Below the pieces are notes generated by a model that was given only the letters and a program-made list of their open reading frames with translations, did not search any database and was not told the origin of the DNA. The position numbers and the translations under genes are program-made. Positions 25,101 through 37,300 of a stretch of DNA of 64,000 nt are shown here, in pieces. The DNA is from Auanema rhodensis (taxonomy: Eukaryota > Nematoda > Chromadorea > Rhabditida > Rhabditidae), in assembly GCA_964057225.1 (NCBI GenBank), contig OZ059898.1, positions 14,347,767 through 14,411,766 on the forward strand. Reading direction: 5' to 3'. Position 1 is the first letter of the stretch, and the number at the start of each line of letters is the position of its first letter.

Positions 25101-28100
25101 ATTATCGTTGTTATATAGAAGAAAAGAAAGACAATTTGGTGATAAACTTCAAGTCAAACAGAGAAAATGAGACCATAAAAGGCGCGAAATAGACCTCCGA
25201 TGGTCATAACATTAGTAACGAAAAGTCGCAAAGTGATTGAAATGAACTACACAATACTTCAAACACAGTTTGAGAAGGAGGACAGACATATGGGAGAACT
25301 TGAAAAACTTTTTTTTTTCCACGAAAATGATGAAAAAACTGCTGCAAAATGAAAATTAAACAAATGAAAAGTGGGGATGAATGACAAGCAACTCATAATT
25401 GTCTTTATTAGCTCTAATCAAGCTGATTGTAAAAGCTCAATGAACGGCAAATCGACTCAATTGTGCAGTCAGCTTGCTACAACTACTTCTGTTGCTCCAA
25501 AAGCTGACTGTGGGAGAGAGAGAGAGAGAGAGAGAGAAGAAGAAAGACAAGTAAGTTCATTACATTGAGATTCACTAATAGCTGCTTGTCTACTTGACCA
25601 AACGATATGGTATCAGGTCTTATGTTCATTCTCATTTAGAAAGACAAGATGAGGGGTTGCAGAATGTTGGATGAAAAAGGAAAAGTAGAAGAGGCTGATG
25701 AGATGAACGAATAGTCATCGTCTTCGTTTGTATTTAGAAAAAGACATAGTAAGCATATCCAAATAAGAAAGAAAACAAGATGAAGTCTGATGATTAGAAG
25801 ACAGTAAATCAACTATGTATTGAATGTAATAGAAGAAGAAGAAGAAGCAGATGATGATTATGGTAAAAGATGTTGATTATGAAGCTAAAAATCAAAAAAA
25901 AGCTAAGAAAAACAGAAATAAATAATTAGTTCAAATGACTGTAGAGGATGGAAAGATTGATAGAAATCAAAATACATAAATAACATTGATATTCATGCTA
26001 TAATTGTCCAGAATAACTATTAGAAAATGGACATAAACAGTGCAAAAAGTATGAAATGAATTAACTAACCATGTCGAAATCATTGAGAAGCATATTGTTG
26101 TTGTTGGTATTGTTGTTGTTGTTGTTGTTGTTTAAGTTGTTGCTTTGTTCGCATATTAGCGAAGCAGAAGACGAATGAACGAGACGTCGTTTAGAACGAC
26201 GAAATGATAGAAAGCGAGGTAGGGACCTCTTCATCTCTCTGCTAATATGATGTGATTAGGGTTACGAGCGAAATACTATACTGATTATACGACATATATT
26301 GTTAAGGAGAAAAAAAATCTTTTGAAGTGAAAAGCAAAAAGTTGATGATAGGTCTTGGTATAAGCTGTAGAAGTATTGGTAGAAACGACGACAGTATGAA
26401 CATCAAAGATTGCGATTGGAAAGAAAAGTGAAGTGAAAAATTGAATTGCACAAAGATACGAGCTGGTTATTGCTCCGAAGCCGATGGATGAAGGAAGATG
26501 GGAGAGAAGGCAAAAGCTGATAAACAGTGGCCAGTAAATTGAAGATAATTCGAATGATGTTGATAATGATGTGAAGGACGACAACGAATGCGACAGTCAT
26601 GACATTGTGGACTTGCAGCAGCACAAAGAGCAACGATCTTCTTCGGAGCATATTGAGTTCTCGACATCAGAGCTCTGAGAAGTACACGTTCTGCAGCACG
26701 TATGCTGTAGATGCCCCTGTGTGACCGTATTATGAGGCTAAATGCATCTCCATCACACACAAAGCATGATGACATTCCGTGTTGTTAGCTCATTTACATG
26801 AGGATTAGAGATGATGTTACACGAGATAGCAACAGGTGGTAATAGGTTTGGCCTTAGAAAAGGAAATATTTTTGTAGAAAATAAAAGTTAATGACATATA
26901 GTTACGAGACTATTATAGTTAAGATAGAAGATGAATACATTGAAAGAATACTATATGTATTATAAGATTATGAAGAGAAAAGGGGTATGTCATGACAAAA
27001 AAATGTGAAAAAAGGAAGAATATTGACTATAAATAGAAAAAAAAAGAAAAGAAAAATACAATATAAGAGAGAGGGTAGAATGAAATAGAGAGAAAAAGAC
27101 TAAAGTAGAGAAAGAGAGAGAGAAAGAGAGAGAAATACATGATTTTTTCTGATCGAATTGAGGTAGTTCATTATCGATTTGGATCGAAAGAAAAGGAAAA
27201 AAAAAGATTTTTCTGTTGCCAATAGCAAGAGTACATGACTTATTCCCAAATACGGTGAGTTGTGTCCAGAAATTAACGGCAAAATGAATGAAAAAAGGTT
27301 TTTTTTTAATTTTTGTCTTTAAAGACAATAATAGATTGAATGATTTCATTTGGAAGACAAAAGTAATGGAAAAGAGAAGGAGGGAGAGGAGAGAAGGCAA
27401 GAAGAAGGGTGGTTGGGGAGCTCTTGATGGTTCGCTCGCTTGTTTCTCTCATTATTTCTCTGCAAATTTCATCAAATAACATTTGATAAAAGGAACTTTT
27501 TGTTGTTTTACTGCGAAATATTGTTCGAGAACAGATGGTTTTTAGTTCAAAATCTTGAAGATGATGCAACTGTGTTGTTCAAAATTTGGTCAAAATTGAA
27601 CATGACAACATGGCGATGATGATGATGATGATGATGATATTAAGGAAAAATGAGAAAACTATTCAGAATATACCTTCTTAGATGCAGTTTTCCACTTATG
27701 AAACATGGTATTTGGAGAAGAAGAATCAAAAGTGAGAAAAGCGAAGAACTTGGGCAAAAGCTTGCGACGAAGGTTTTTTTTTCAAAAAACCTTTCTCTCC
27801 CCTCTGCTTATGAAGACGAGAAAAATGAGGGAAAAAGCAACATTTACAGGAATGAGTGAAGAAAGAGAAGCAGATTAGACTGATGAGGTGAGGTCTAAAT
27901 GAACGGTAGCAAAGAGAGAATTACAGAAGAAACAGGAGATGAGATAGAAAAAAAAGGAAAAGAAGAAGATTAGACAGGTCTAAGTATGACAAAATGAAAA
28001 TAGAGGAAAAGTTTCTTTTTCTCGTCTAAAAAGCACCTTAGGCCAGCTGATGACGGAAAAGATCTAAAAGCCAACTAAATGGAAAGAAAATGTGAACATA

Positions 28101-31100
28101 GAGGAATAAAGGCGCGTCGTTGGGAATACAAAAATATAAAAAAATGGGATGAGAGAGAGAGAGATAGAAGGACTGAATGAGAGAGAAATAGAGAAACGTG
28201 AACGAGTCGGGTAAGGCATGTGGACGGAAAATGAAAGAGTAGGTCCATCATCACTTAGTCAGGTAAGACAGGTAGGAGGATAACATGATGAGGCATGTAG
28301 TTGTGGGCCATCTCAAGTCAGTTATTTGGCGGGGACGAGGGGGCTTGGGGTGCTGTTTTAGGCTGATAATAGTGGAAATATAACTGAACTTCTCACCATT
28401 AATTTTCTTTTTTTTTTAGTTGTGTGATGTTGTTAGGAAGGAAAGATGGGATGGGAGTGAGTTAAAGGACTGTGGGAAATACAGAGAAGAGGGAGGGAGG
28501 GAGGGAGGGAGGAAGAGAATGGCTATGAGAGGGAAGCAGAAAGCAAATTCAAAGAGAGTATTGAGGAAGACAATCTGTCGTTTATGCCATTATAAAAGAA
28601 AAAAGTGTCTGGACATGATGATGACCTATTGAAGGATGTGACCTAATCATGTCAATACTATGTATATTTAGTATTGATTAGAAAAGAAGCATAAAAGGTT
28701 GTTTGTTCATGAGGATGATGAGACGGAAGTTGGCTTGAGATAAATCGAGTTTGAAACAGTGCAACAAACTTGAAACCTGTTGAGCAGTTTCACATATGAT
28801 GACTGAAGCATAACAGGTGTTCGGATGGGTGAGGTGAAACAAACTAAACTGTATATCTCTTCTGGGGTTGTTTGAAGATTTTTTGGAAAAGGAAACGGAT
28901 GGAGAAGGTCATTTATGGGGTTACATATGGAAGGATGAAGAAATAAAGGAGGAATGGTAAGATAGAAAGAAAGAAAATGAGAGTGCTGATATAGGATTGT
29001 GAGGAGAAAATGAAGGTTTTGGAAGAGAGGAGGGAGGGAAAGAAGACTAAAACAAGATGGAAAAAGATAGAAAGGAGAATAGAACTTATCGGAGAATAAT
29101 GTTGAAAAGAAAAGTTTTATGCTGTTTATGTAGTAAAATTATTTTTAAGAGATATGCCGGCTTTTTGGACAAAGAAGAGAGAGAGAAAGAGAGAATAAGT
29201 GAAAGTAAGAGAAAGTGAGAGAGCAAGTTGCGAGTAGGCTGTAAGGATGTATGTGAAGAGAGGCTGGAGAAGTCCGAAAGACCTTTTGCCATCGGTCAGT
29301 TGAAAAGAAAAAAAAGGAAAAGGAAGGAAATTTCATGTGTACAAATGATATGTATGACTTGCTCATGGTCAAGGAAAATGAAAGAAGATGACGTCTTTAA
29401 TGCTTTTTTTCAATTAAGGAATTGCTATAGCTTCGTTTTTTTGTCACAGTTGTTAGGATGGCATGGTAATGGCACATGAAAGACTTGAGAAGATGGCTAA
29501 AGGTGGGGGGGGGGAGAGGAAAGGTGATGAAAGCAGTAGTAAGAGGGCAGAAGGCGGAGGAGAAGAGTATTATGATGAGATGGCCAGGCTGGAGATAGGC
29601 ATAAGCACAGACTATAGCATGCGGATTGTTGAATTGAAAACGAGAAGAGATTATGGAATATGAGATGAGAGGGATGAAAAAATTCAAAAATATATAAATA
29701 ATATAGTATAAAGTTAACTTATATGTCGATTGTTTTATTGAATTTCTTGTGGTGGTTGAGATGAAAATCATCTGGCACACAACAGCCTATTGGCAAAACT
29801 GAATACATTGAATGCTAATGTGTTGATGATAGCAAAATTGAAAATGAGAGATAATGTGAGAAATCTGGAGTAAATTAGAGTGAGAAAGACTCATAATCGA
29901 GAGTGTGCAAGAGAAAAAAACTACAACAAACAGATATTATAGTATTAGGAGGACCCAGATTATCGAAGAAAACGTGGTCGAGAAGGAGAGAGAATAGAGA
30001 GAGAGAGAGAAAAGTAGTGGGTATGCCCCCTCTCTTGGGGCGGTAGGGATGTTGGGGAGAGAGGTAGCATAGTTCGCTATCTCCTCCCTCAACACGTGTG
30101 ACACTTTCTCTGTAGTTGTGCACATCCTTGCCAGTATGTTCTCTTCTATTGGAGTAGGTGATGGGAGGAAGGGATGGTTTCATCAAGATGTGTGGCTTAA
30201 GAGACCAAGATGATGAGTCGTAAGGGTGATGATAGTGGGTGAAGAGTAGTAATAGGCTAATGAGACACGTGTCGTATACGTGACCTGATCTGTCAATTTT
30301 TATTTTTTTTAGTGGTAATGTGGTTGTATGGAACGGTTGGGGAACTTTCATTCCCATTGGGATAGTAAGAGAAAAGAGGAAAGAGATAGAGAGAGAGAGA
30401 AAGAGAGAGGGGGTAGGAAGAGTTAACGGGAAAGACAGAGAGAGAGAGAGGGGAAAGGGGTCTAAATAAATGGTTGTGATAATCAAGAAATAGTTTGTTA
30501 GAGATTTGTTATCAAATCACAAAAAAAACTGTGTTTTAATTTATGATCTAGATGACAACTGATCAAATGAATTGAAACTACCAGTTGAGGAAGGAAGAAC
30601 AAGTCAAAGCATGTAGGAAGGCAAATACTAAAAACAACGGAAAAGGGCTGAAAGCAAATTTTAGAAAAGAAAGAAAATGTTATTTGTTTCTGAAACCTGA
30701 AAGATAAATCATTCAGTTATTTTTTTTCTCAAAAAAAGAAAAAAGGCTAAATTGGACCGCATAAGCAACTCGGAGACATTTCGCTTAGCGATGGCTGCAG
30801 GGCATAACCGCGTGACACTTGATTCATCATTTGCTATAGAATTAACTCATAAGGATGAAGCTGAAGCTGGAAAAGTTCTTGAGAAAAAGCATATAACTAG
30901 CGGAAATTCACATGAAGATTCTTTTTGAATGATATACAAAAGGATAGATGATGATGCGAAATGAATAGTTTCAACATTTTCATTTATTCAGTAAATTAAA
31001 TATAGAATCAAATTGAAAAATTGAAGAAAAAATTCTAAAAAATGAGAGAAAATGATCGAAAGAACTCAAGAAGTTTGTGTATTGGCTAACCGATGCAGAG

Positions 31101-31910
31101 CTAGATGATTAGGAGTATCAAGGCGGGAGAGAGAGAGATAGAGATAGAGAGAGAAAGAGAGTTAGTTAGACATGAACGGAATGATGGAGTCCGCTATGAC
31201 GACGACGACGACGACGACGACGACGATGCAGGTGATAAAGAAGACACAGAAGATGATGTGAGGTGGAACAAAAAGGTGGTATTCGATACGTAAACACCTA
31301 TTGATTATCAGATGAAAATTTTTTTCTTTTCATTTGCAAAAAAAATAAATAAAAGATTGACTGACGGACAGACAGTAATAAGAAGTTTGTCTAAATGCTG
31401 CTGGATGGGCTAGAGATGTTGATACAAAGCTAAAGAAAGGAAAAACAGATTAGTAAACATCGACCATATTGAGGTTGATCTTCATATAGTATTAAATTTC
31501 TACAATTGAAGATTTTCAAGAAAAGTATTGTTTTGCTTGTCATTCGATGACTGTTCGTAGTATCGTCCTCGTTGTTGTACTCATCATTACGTTTTTTTTT
31601 ATTTTTTTAAGTAAAAAATGGACAAGAAAACCCATCTTAACCATAAAAAACCAATTGGAAATAGCCAAAAGAGTCTAAGGAAATACTTGCAAATAAGAAA
31701 AAATGTTGGATAGTTGCCAAAAGAAAGATGCGTGAATATGGAATGTGATGAGTCCCGTTTGAGCAATTTTTAGGCACATCTCAAGTGATGAAAATGGCCG
31801 AAGGGTATTAACCCGAGCATCATTGACTGGTTTGTAGTTTCATTCTCTCTAGTTTTCTCTTATTCTTGATAGTATATGAATGTGTAGTTATGTATATCTC
31901 TCTCCATCTC

Positions 31911-31944
<34 letters not shown>

Positions 31945-32645
31945 CATCTCTCTCTCCATCTCTCTCTTTCTCTCTCTCTCTCTATCACTCTCTCGTTTTC
32001 TGTTTCTCTTTTCGCTTTGTGTTTGTTATGGCTTGATGTTAAGAATGAGAAATTGATGCTTTATGAGACGCTTTAACCGAAAGAAAATAGACAAAGGAAA
32101 AGTTTTTAAGAAGAAAAAGAAGAAATGATTTTTCTATTTTGAAAAAGAAAATTTAAAGTTTTGAAAAATAGTTTAGGAAATAGGACTTCGGATGAGAATG
32201 GGAATGATACAGCAATGATCATATAAAATGTTTGATTTGTATGGTTTCGAATGAAAGAAAAGACTGAGATTACAGAAGAAATGAGGTAGAGAAGAGAGAG
32301 AGCGAGAGACAGAGACAGAGAGCGAGAGAGAGAGAAAGAGAGAGAGAGACGGACTTAGAAAGGGGGTGAAGATAACGGGAGTGAAAAGAGGTTTTATTGT
32401 TTACCGGAAATAGATGTGTAGAACAAGGAAGATGTTCGAATCAGAGAATTGAAGACAAATGAATTGACGTCGTCAACAAGCAAAAAATTAAAATTTAAGT
32501 TTTTAAAAGGTTTGCAACTTTGAATAATACAACTTAATGTTTAACTTTGTCTCTCATATAAAACTTGAATTGTTGTTGTTAAAATCACAAAGAGAGAGAT
32601 GCACAAGATTGAGGAATAAAAAATTAGAGAGAAGGAGAGAGGGAC

Positions 32646-32688
<43 letters not shown>

Positions 32689-34328
32689 GTTAAAGAGAAA
32701 GAATAAGTTGAGTATTAGCTTTAGGCTGATGTTTCAATTCCATTTCACCATTAGAAATATATGACAAATTGTGTGTCATTAAGGAATTCTGATGAGCAGA
32801 TTGCAGTTGGTAGGATCTGGACGTATTGTATCGAGCCAGCTGTGATGTACCAGATCGTAGGCTGATGATATCATCATGACTACTAACATCATCATCATCA
32901 TCGCCATCATCATCATCATCAGCAACACCATCAGCAGGAACAAACGGCATGATGATGTTGAAGATGATGATCAGAGTATTGTATCAGCAACATGACGTTT
33001 GACAATCAAAACATTTTTTTTTATTCTCAAAGGAGCTATACGAAATACGGAAATAGTATGGATCAAGACTGTTGTTTGGTGTAAAGATCTGTTTCGAATG
33101 GCGGTTGGAATAAAAATGTCCTCTAAGTTGAGCTGATTAAGACAGTAAACTGGTCATTTCAATGTGTAATTTGAGATTATTTCAGATGGTCAAGAGAATA
33201 TAAGAGCATTAGTTCAATATGTTCAATTAGTTCTCAAAGCATTTTCAATGGAATTCGTCTGGTTCGTAGCTAAGATAGTCTCCAGAAAGTTTTGTTAGAA
33301 GATAAGAAAAAAATAATTTATTTGTCTTAAGACTTTTAGGAAGAACCGAAAGACAACAAATTACCATGTAAAAGAAGTAAGCAAGTACCATTTGGACACA
33401 AGTAGATGAGATGTAGGCGTTTGAACGGTTTATGCGAGGGAGGGAAGGATTGATACGAAAAAGGGATAGAATAAGATATATGTAAAGAGAGAGAGAAAGA
33501 GAGGGGGTGGAAGGGAGTGAATTAGTGAGCGAAAGAGAAAATAAGATAAACGAGGTTTTGATATACAAGTTACATCAAAAGAGAAATCATTTAACGATGA
33601 AAAATTGAAAAGAGATGTTCTTCGGTCAGACAGAAGAAACTCATCCAACCATCCATCCATCCATCCATTCATCATGCTTCTTCAGACTTTCCAGATGATA
33701 CTGGTTTAGATATGTCAATTTGAAGAATATGACCGAGAGACAGACAGGCAAAAAAATGTTTTTTTCATAGTTTTGAGAGAAAAAATTTAGAAAAATTCAA
33801 ATAGAATGTAGGCATGATGATTTTGAAATTGTAAATACATACAGATGGAGCAAACTAAAGCTAGGCAGGATGATTCATGTATGATTATACCATTTTGCAT
33901 TTGAATCTCACGTGAACTTTGACGTAAAGTGCAAATTTAAAACTTCACGTGAGTTAGATAGAGAGACAATGGACGTGTTTTCAATCGTTACGTGAACTTT
34001 TATGCAAAGCTCAGTGTGTTTACGTGACCTTTAACATGAAAATATTATTAGTAAGATATACAAATAGTATAAATATGGAAAAAATATATATTTAATTATT
34101 ATATTCCAATTTTGGTACAACGGATTCACGTGAATGGCGTAGGTGAATATATTCAGTCATCTGGCTCAGTCATGAGGCCGGAACATCAGGAAATTCTAGG
34201 CAGCTGGCTGACATTTGAATTTTACAAACTGCAGATTGAAGACCAGACTGTATGAACATGCTTTCGCAGCCGGACAGTCAGTCTAAAAGACTAGCTGACA
34301 TAATACAGAAATATAAAGAAATACACAT

Positions 34329-34381
<53 letters not shown>

Positions 34382-37300
34382 TGAAAGAGTATAAGTTACA
34401 TGAAACTATGGGAAGAAGAGAATTAGTCATTTGGCGGATGGCCATGGATCGTCCCGCCATCGTCATCCTGAGGGTCACTTTCCATAATAGGATCATAACA
34501 TTACTGGATTCACAAAACGGGCTGGTTTAGGCGCTAAATTCAAAACTTATTCAAAAATATTGAAATGTATGTAGTTTTGCGTATTGTTTTTTGAATGAAA
34601 ACAGAAGGAAAAAAAAACATTTTTTCCATTTATTCTAAGAATTTGCATCATTCAACATACATATATAGAATTCCATATAAAACATGAAAAATATGAAAAA
34701 ATTATTATTTTTTTTACAAAAAAAAGAAAAAAAAAAGAAATAATTGAATAATATGATAAAGATATATCTTATTAGTAATAACTACTTTATGATAATTTTA
34801 ATGGAAAATAGAATAGAATAGCATAGCATATAGTTGAGAATTGATGGTTAAAACTTCAATATAAGAATAAAGAAAATGGAAATAGTTTCTAATAGTTTCC
34901 GTCAATTAAACACGAAAATCAAAGAAATTGAAATGTGAAGGATGCAAATGTGAGATCGAAATCGTTTTTTTTTGGATAAACGAGGAGAGTTTTCTCTTCT
35001 ATTCTCTTATACGATAGAGACCTAGTTAGTAAAGTTTTTAATGAGAGAACATTTGAAATAAGAAGAAAATAGTCCTGATAGTCTGTTGTATGTTTCATAC
35101 AAAGGTAATGTACGTTCTCCAAGATTTTTCTTGAATACTTTGTACGCGTATTCGGGTAAAATAAAATAAAAAGACAGAAAACTTCAATGTTGTTCCATCA
35201 AACACATAGATTACATGTGCATTCTAGATTGGGCTGCTATATATTCAAGCTATATACTACATATATCTATAAATCTCTTATGTATCTGTATACTGCATAA
35301 TCATTATAAATTGATTTTTCAGTCAATTTTCTCAGAAAATCAGTTTAAGAAGTATAACTACTACATATGGTATTATACAAAATAATTATTTACAAGCAAT
35401 CATATTACTATTATAACTTACGTGTATATAAAACTTATATTAACGTTTTATTTTTTATTTTTGATTGTTAAAGATTAATTTTTCAATTTTAGATATTTCT
35501 CTTTTTCTTTCTCTCTCTCTCTCTCTCTTTCTCTATTTTTGTCAGTTTCTCAAATGCTGTCATCTGATTTCTACGCTCCAATTTGAATATACAAACAATT
35601 GAATTTAAGCCTGTTGTTCAGATAACATGAAAATGAAAAAAAACTTCTCTTCTCTCTCTCCCTCTCTCTCCCCTCTCTCTTTCTCTCTCTCTTTCTAACA
35701 GAACCCACCCTCTACTGTATTTCTTAATAGCATAATGTGCTAGTACTACACTCACACGTGTCTATATCTTCAATGCACAATGTAATATGACGAAAAAAAA
35801 ACTTTATGATTGAGTTAAGAGTTAACTATACTTTTATATATTCACTCACATAGTTTATACGATATTATTACTTCTATTCAATATGTTCAAATATTTTTTT
35901 TGTTTTTTTTTGTTTAAGAAAAAGATGAAATGGAAACAGCAGAACGTACCGGAATAGTATCCTCGATCCGCTTTGCTTTTTCTGGTGTCACTACTTGAAC
36001 TGGCTTCTTCAGTTCAGCTGCCTTAGCTAATACATCTCGACGAGCTACAGACATTCGACGGATGTCGTCAATACGTTCAGCAACCTGAAAATGGCTAATT
36101 AACTTCAATTCCATGACGATTTGAATTTTCAAATGAAAATGATTCAAATAATAATGAAAATTCTATTTATTTTTTCTATTGAAATTGAAATTTCCGAATG
36201 AAAAGCTTATGTTTGAGGACATAAAAATCTTTTTTTTCTCCTATTTTTTACAAAATAAGCTGAGATACGGGGATTCAATTAAGCAAATATGCATATACAT
36301 ATACATATCTGTTCATATTTGTATGTTTCATCTATAGATTTCAATAAAATCGTTTATAGAGGGAGGAAAAGCTTGTTTTCCTAATATTTCAATGAATGAG
36401 GGAGATTGTGACGGATGAATGTTGATATGACATACAAAAATAAAATTTGCATAACTAGCTTTGGCATGATGCGCGAAATCGAGCTCGCTGCTGTTGATAT
36501 TGCTACTTCTGGCTGACTGATGCTATTGACGGTTTGAACAACAAGGTGCCGACAACAAAAATCGACAATATTCATCAGCTTTGAAACATTGAGAGGGCAA
36601 ATGTCATTCTCAACTTAAATATTCAAGATGGCAGTTCAGTCGCAGCCATGTTTCATGTTCATCTTCTCTAAGCATCAAGCTATATTCAGCATTTCGCTGC
36701 TATCTATTGTCTATATGGCGAGAGATGCACATGCTTTAGAAGCTTATTTCCTTGCTAGAAGAAGAAACAAAAAGAGAATTTTTGCAGAAAAAAATAAAGT
36801 TTCTTCAATAAGAATATCAAAAATTAGGCGAACAATATGTTTTTTCATCAAAACGAAATTAACAAAAAGTGAGAAGTGATTGATAATGAATTAGGGGGAA
36901 TGCAGAAATCTTAAATTGATTGTTATGATTTGCAGAATTGAACAAAGATAAAGAATTTTTTTTTCCGAAACATTCGACGATAAGTTGAAACTGAAAACTG
37001 GGTCAGACGAGGTTAACGAGACTACAGCGTTGTCGCTGATTCGGCATCTGATGACCCTTGTCTGTATGGCAGGTAAGACATGAAAGCCTTTGAGAAACAT
37101 ACTGTCAATGATCTGTGTGGAGAGCTTGTTCAAAAGCGACAGAGCTGGATTTACCAAGAGAGTGAGTGAAAAGGGAGAAGGGGGGAGTATCTTTCATTGG
37201 TGACGGCTTTTTCGTCGTCAGCAGCTCAAAAAAAATCGAAAAATAGCCAACAGGGAAGAGCTAAGATTAGAATATGTTCATTCTTCTTTCTTTCTTGGTC

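Larger units (their letters stand above)
20906..35949 (-). other. 15-kb RhoGEF intron separating N-terminal and DH-PH exons
   Basis: The largest intron, between the exon ending at 35950 and the exon starting at 20905. Most of it is AT-rich or purine-rich DNA with many microsatellites: GA at 22.1, 24.33, 25.51, 32.3, 32.65 and 34.33 kb; TATG at 21.36 kb; GAT at 27.61 kb; GGGA at 28.49 kb; GAC at 31.2 kb; CT at 31.91 and 35.5-35.7 kb. It also holds candidate first exons at 21.8, 26.2 and 32.9 kb. I found no independent gene in it. Confidence 0.7.

Noticed and set aside
29875-30486. Long minus-strand frame of about 200 codons
   Set aside because: It is Ser/Leu/Phe/Pro-rich throughout because the strand is a pyrimidine tract. 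There is no domain and it lies inside a RhoGEF intron; the length is explained by the rarity of stops in CT-rich sequence.
36381-36575. Minus-strand frame starting [14 protein letters not shown], considered as another alternative first exon
   Set aside because: The only phase-0 donor is GTTATG, far from consensus, and I could not confirm a nearby in-frame stop before the ATG. It is weaker than the candidates kept.
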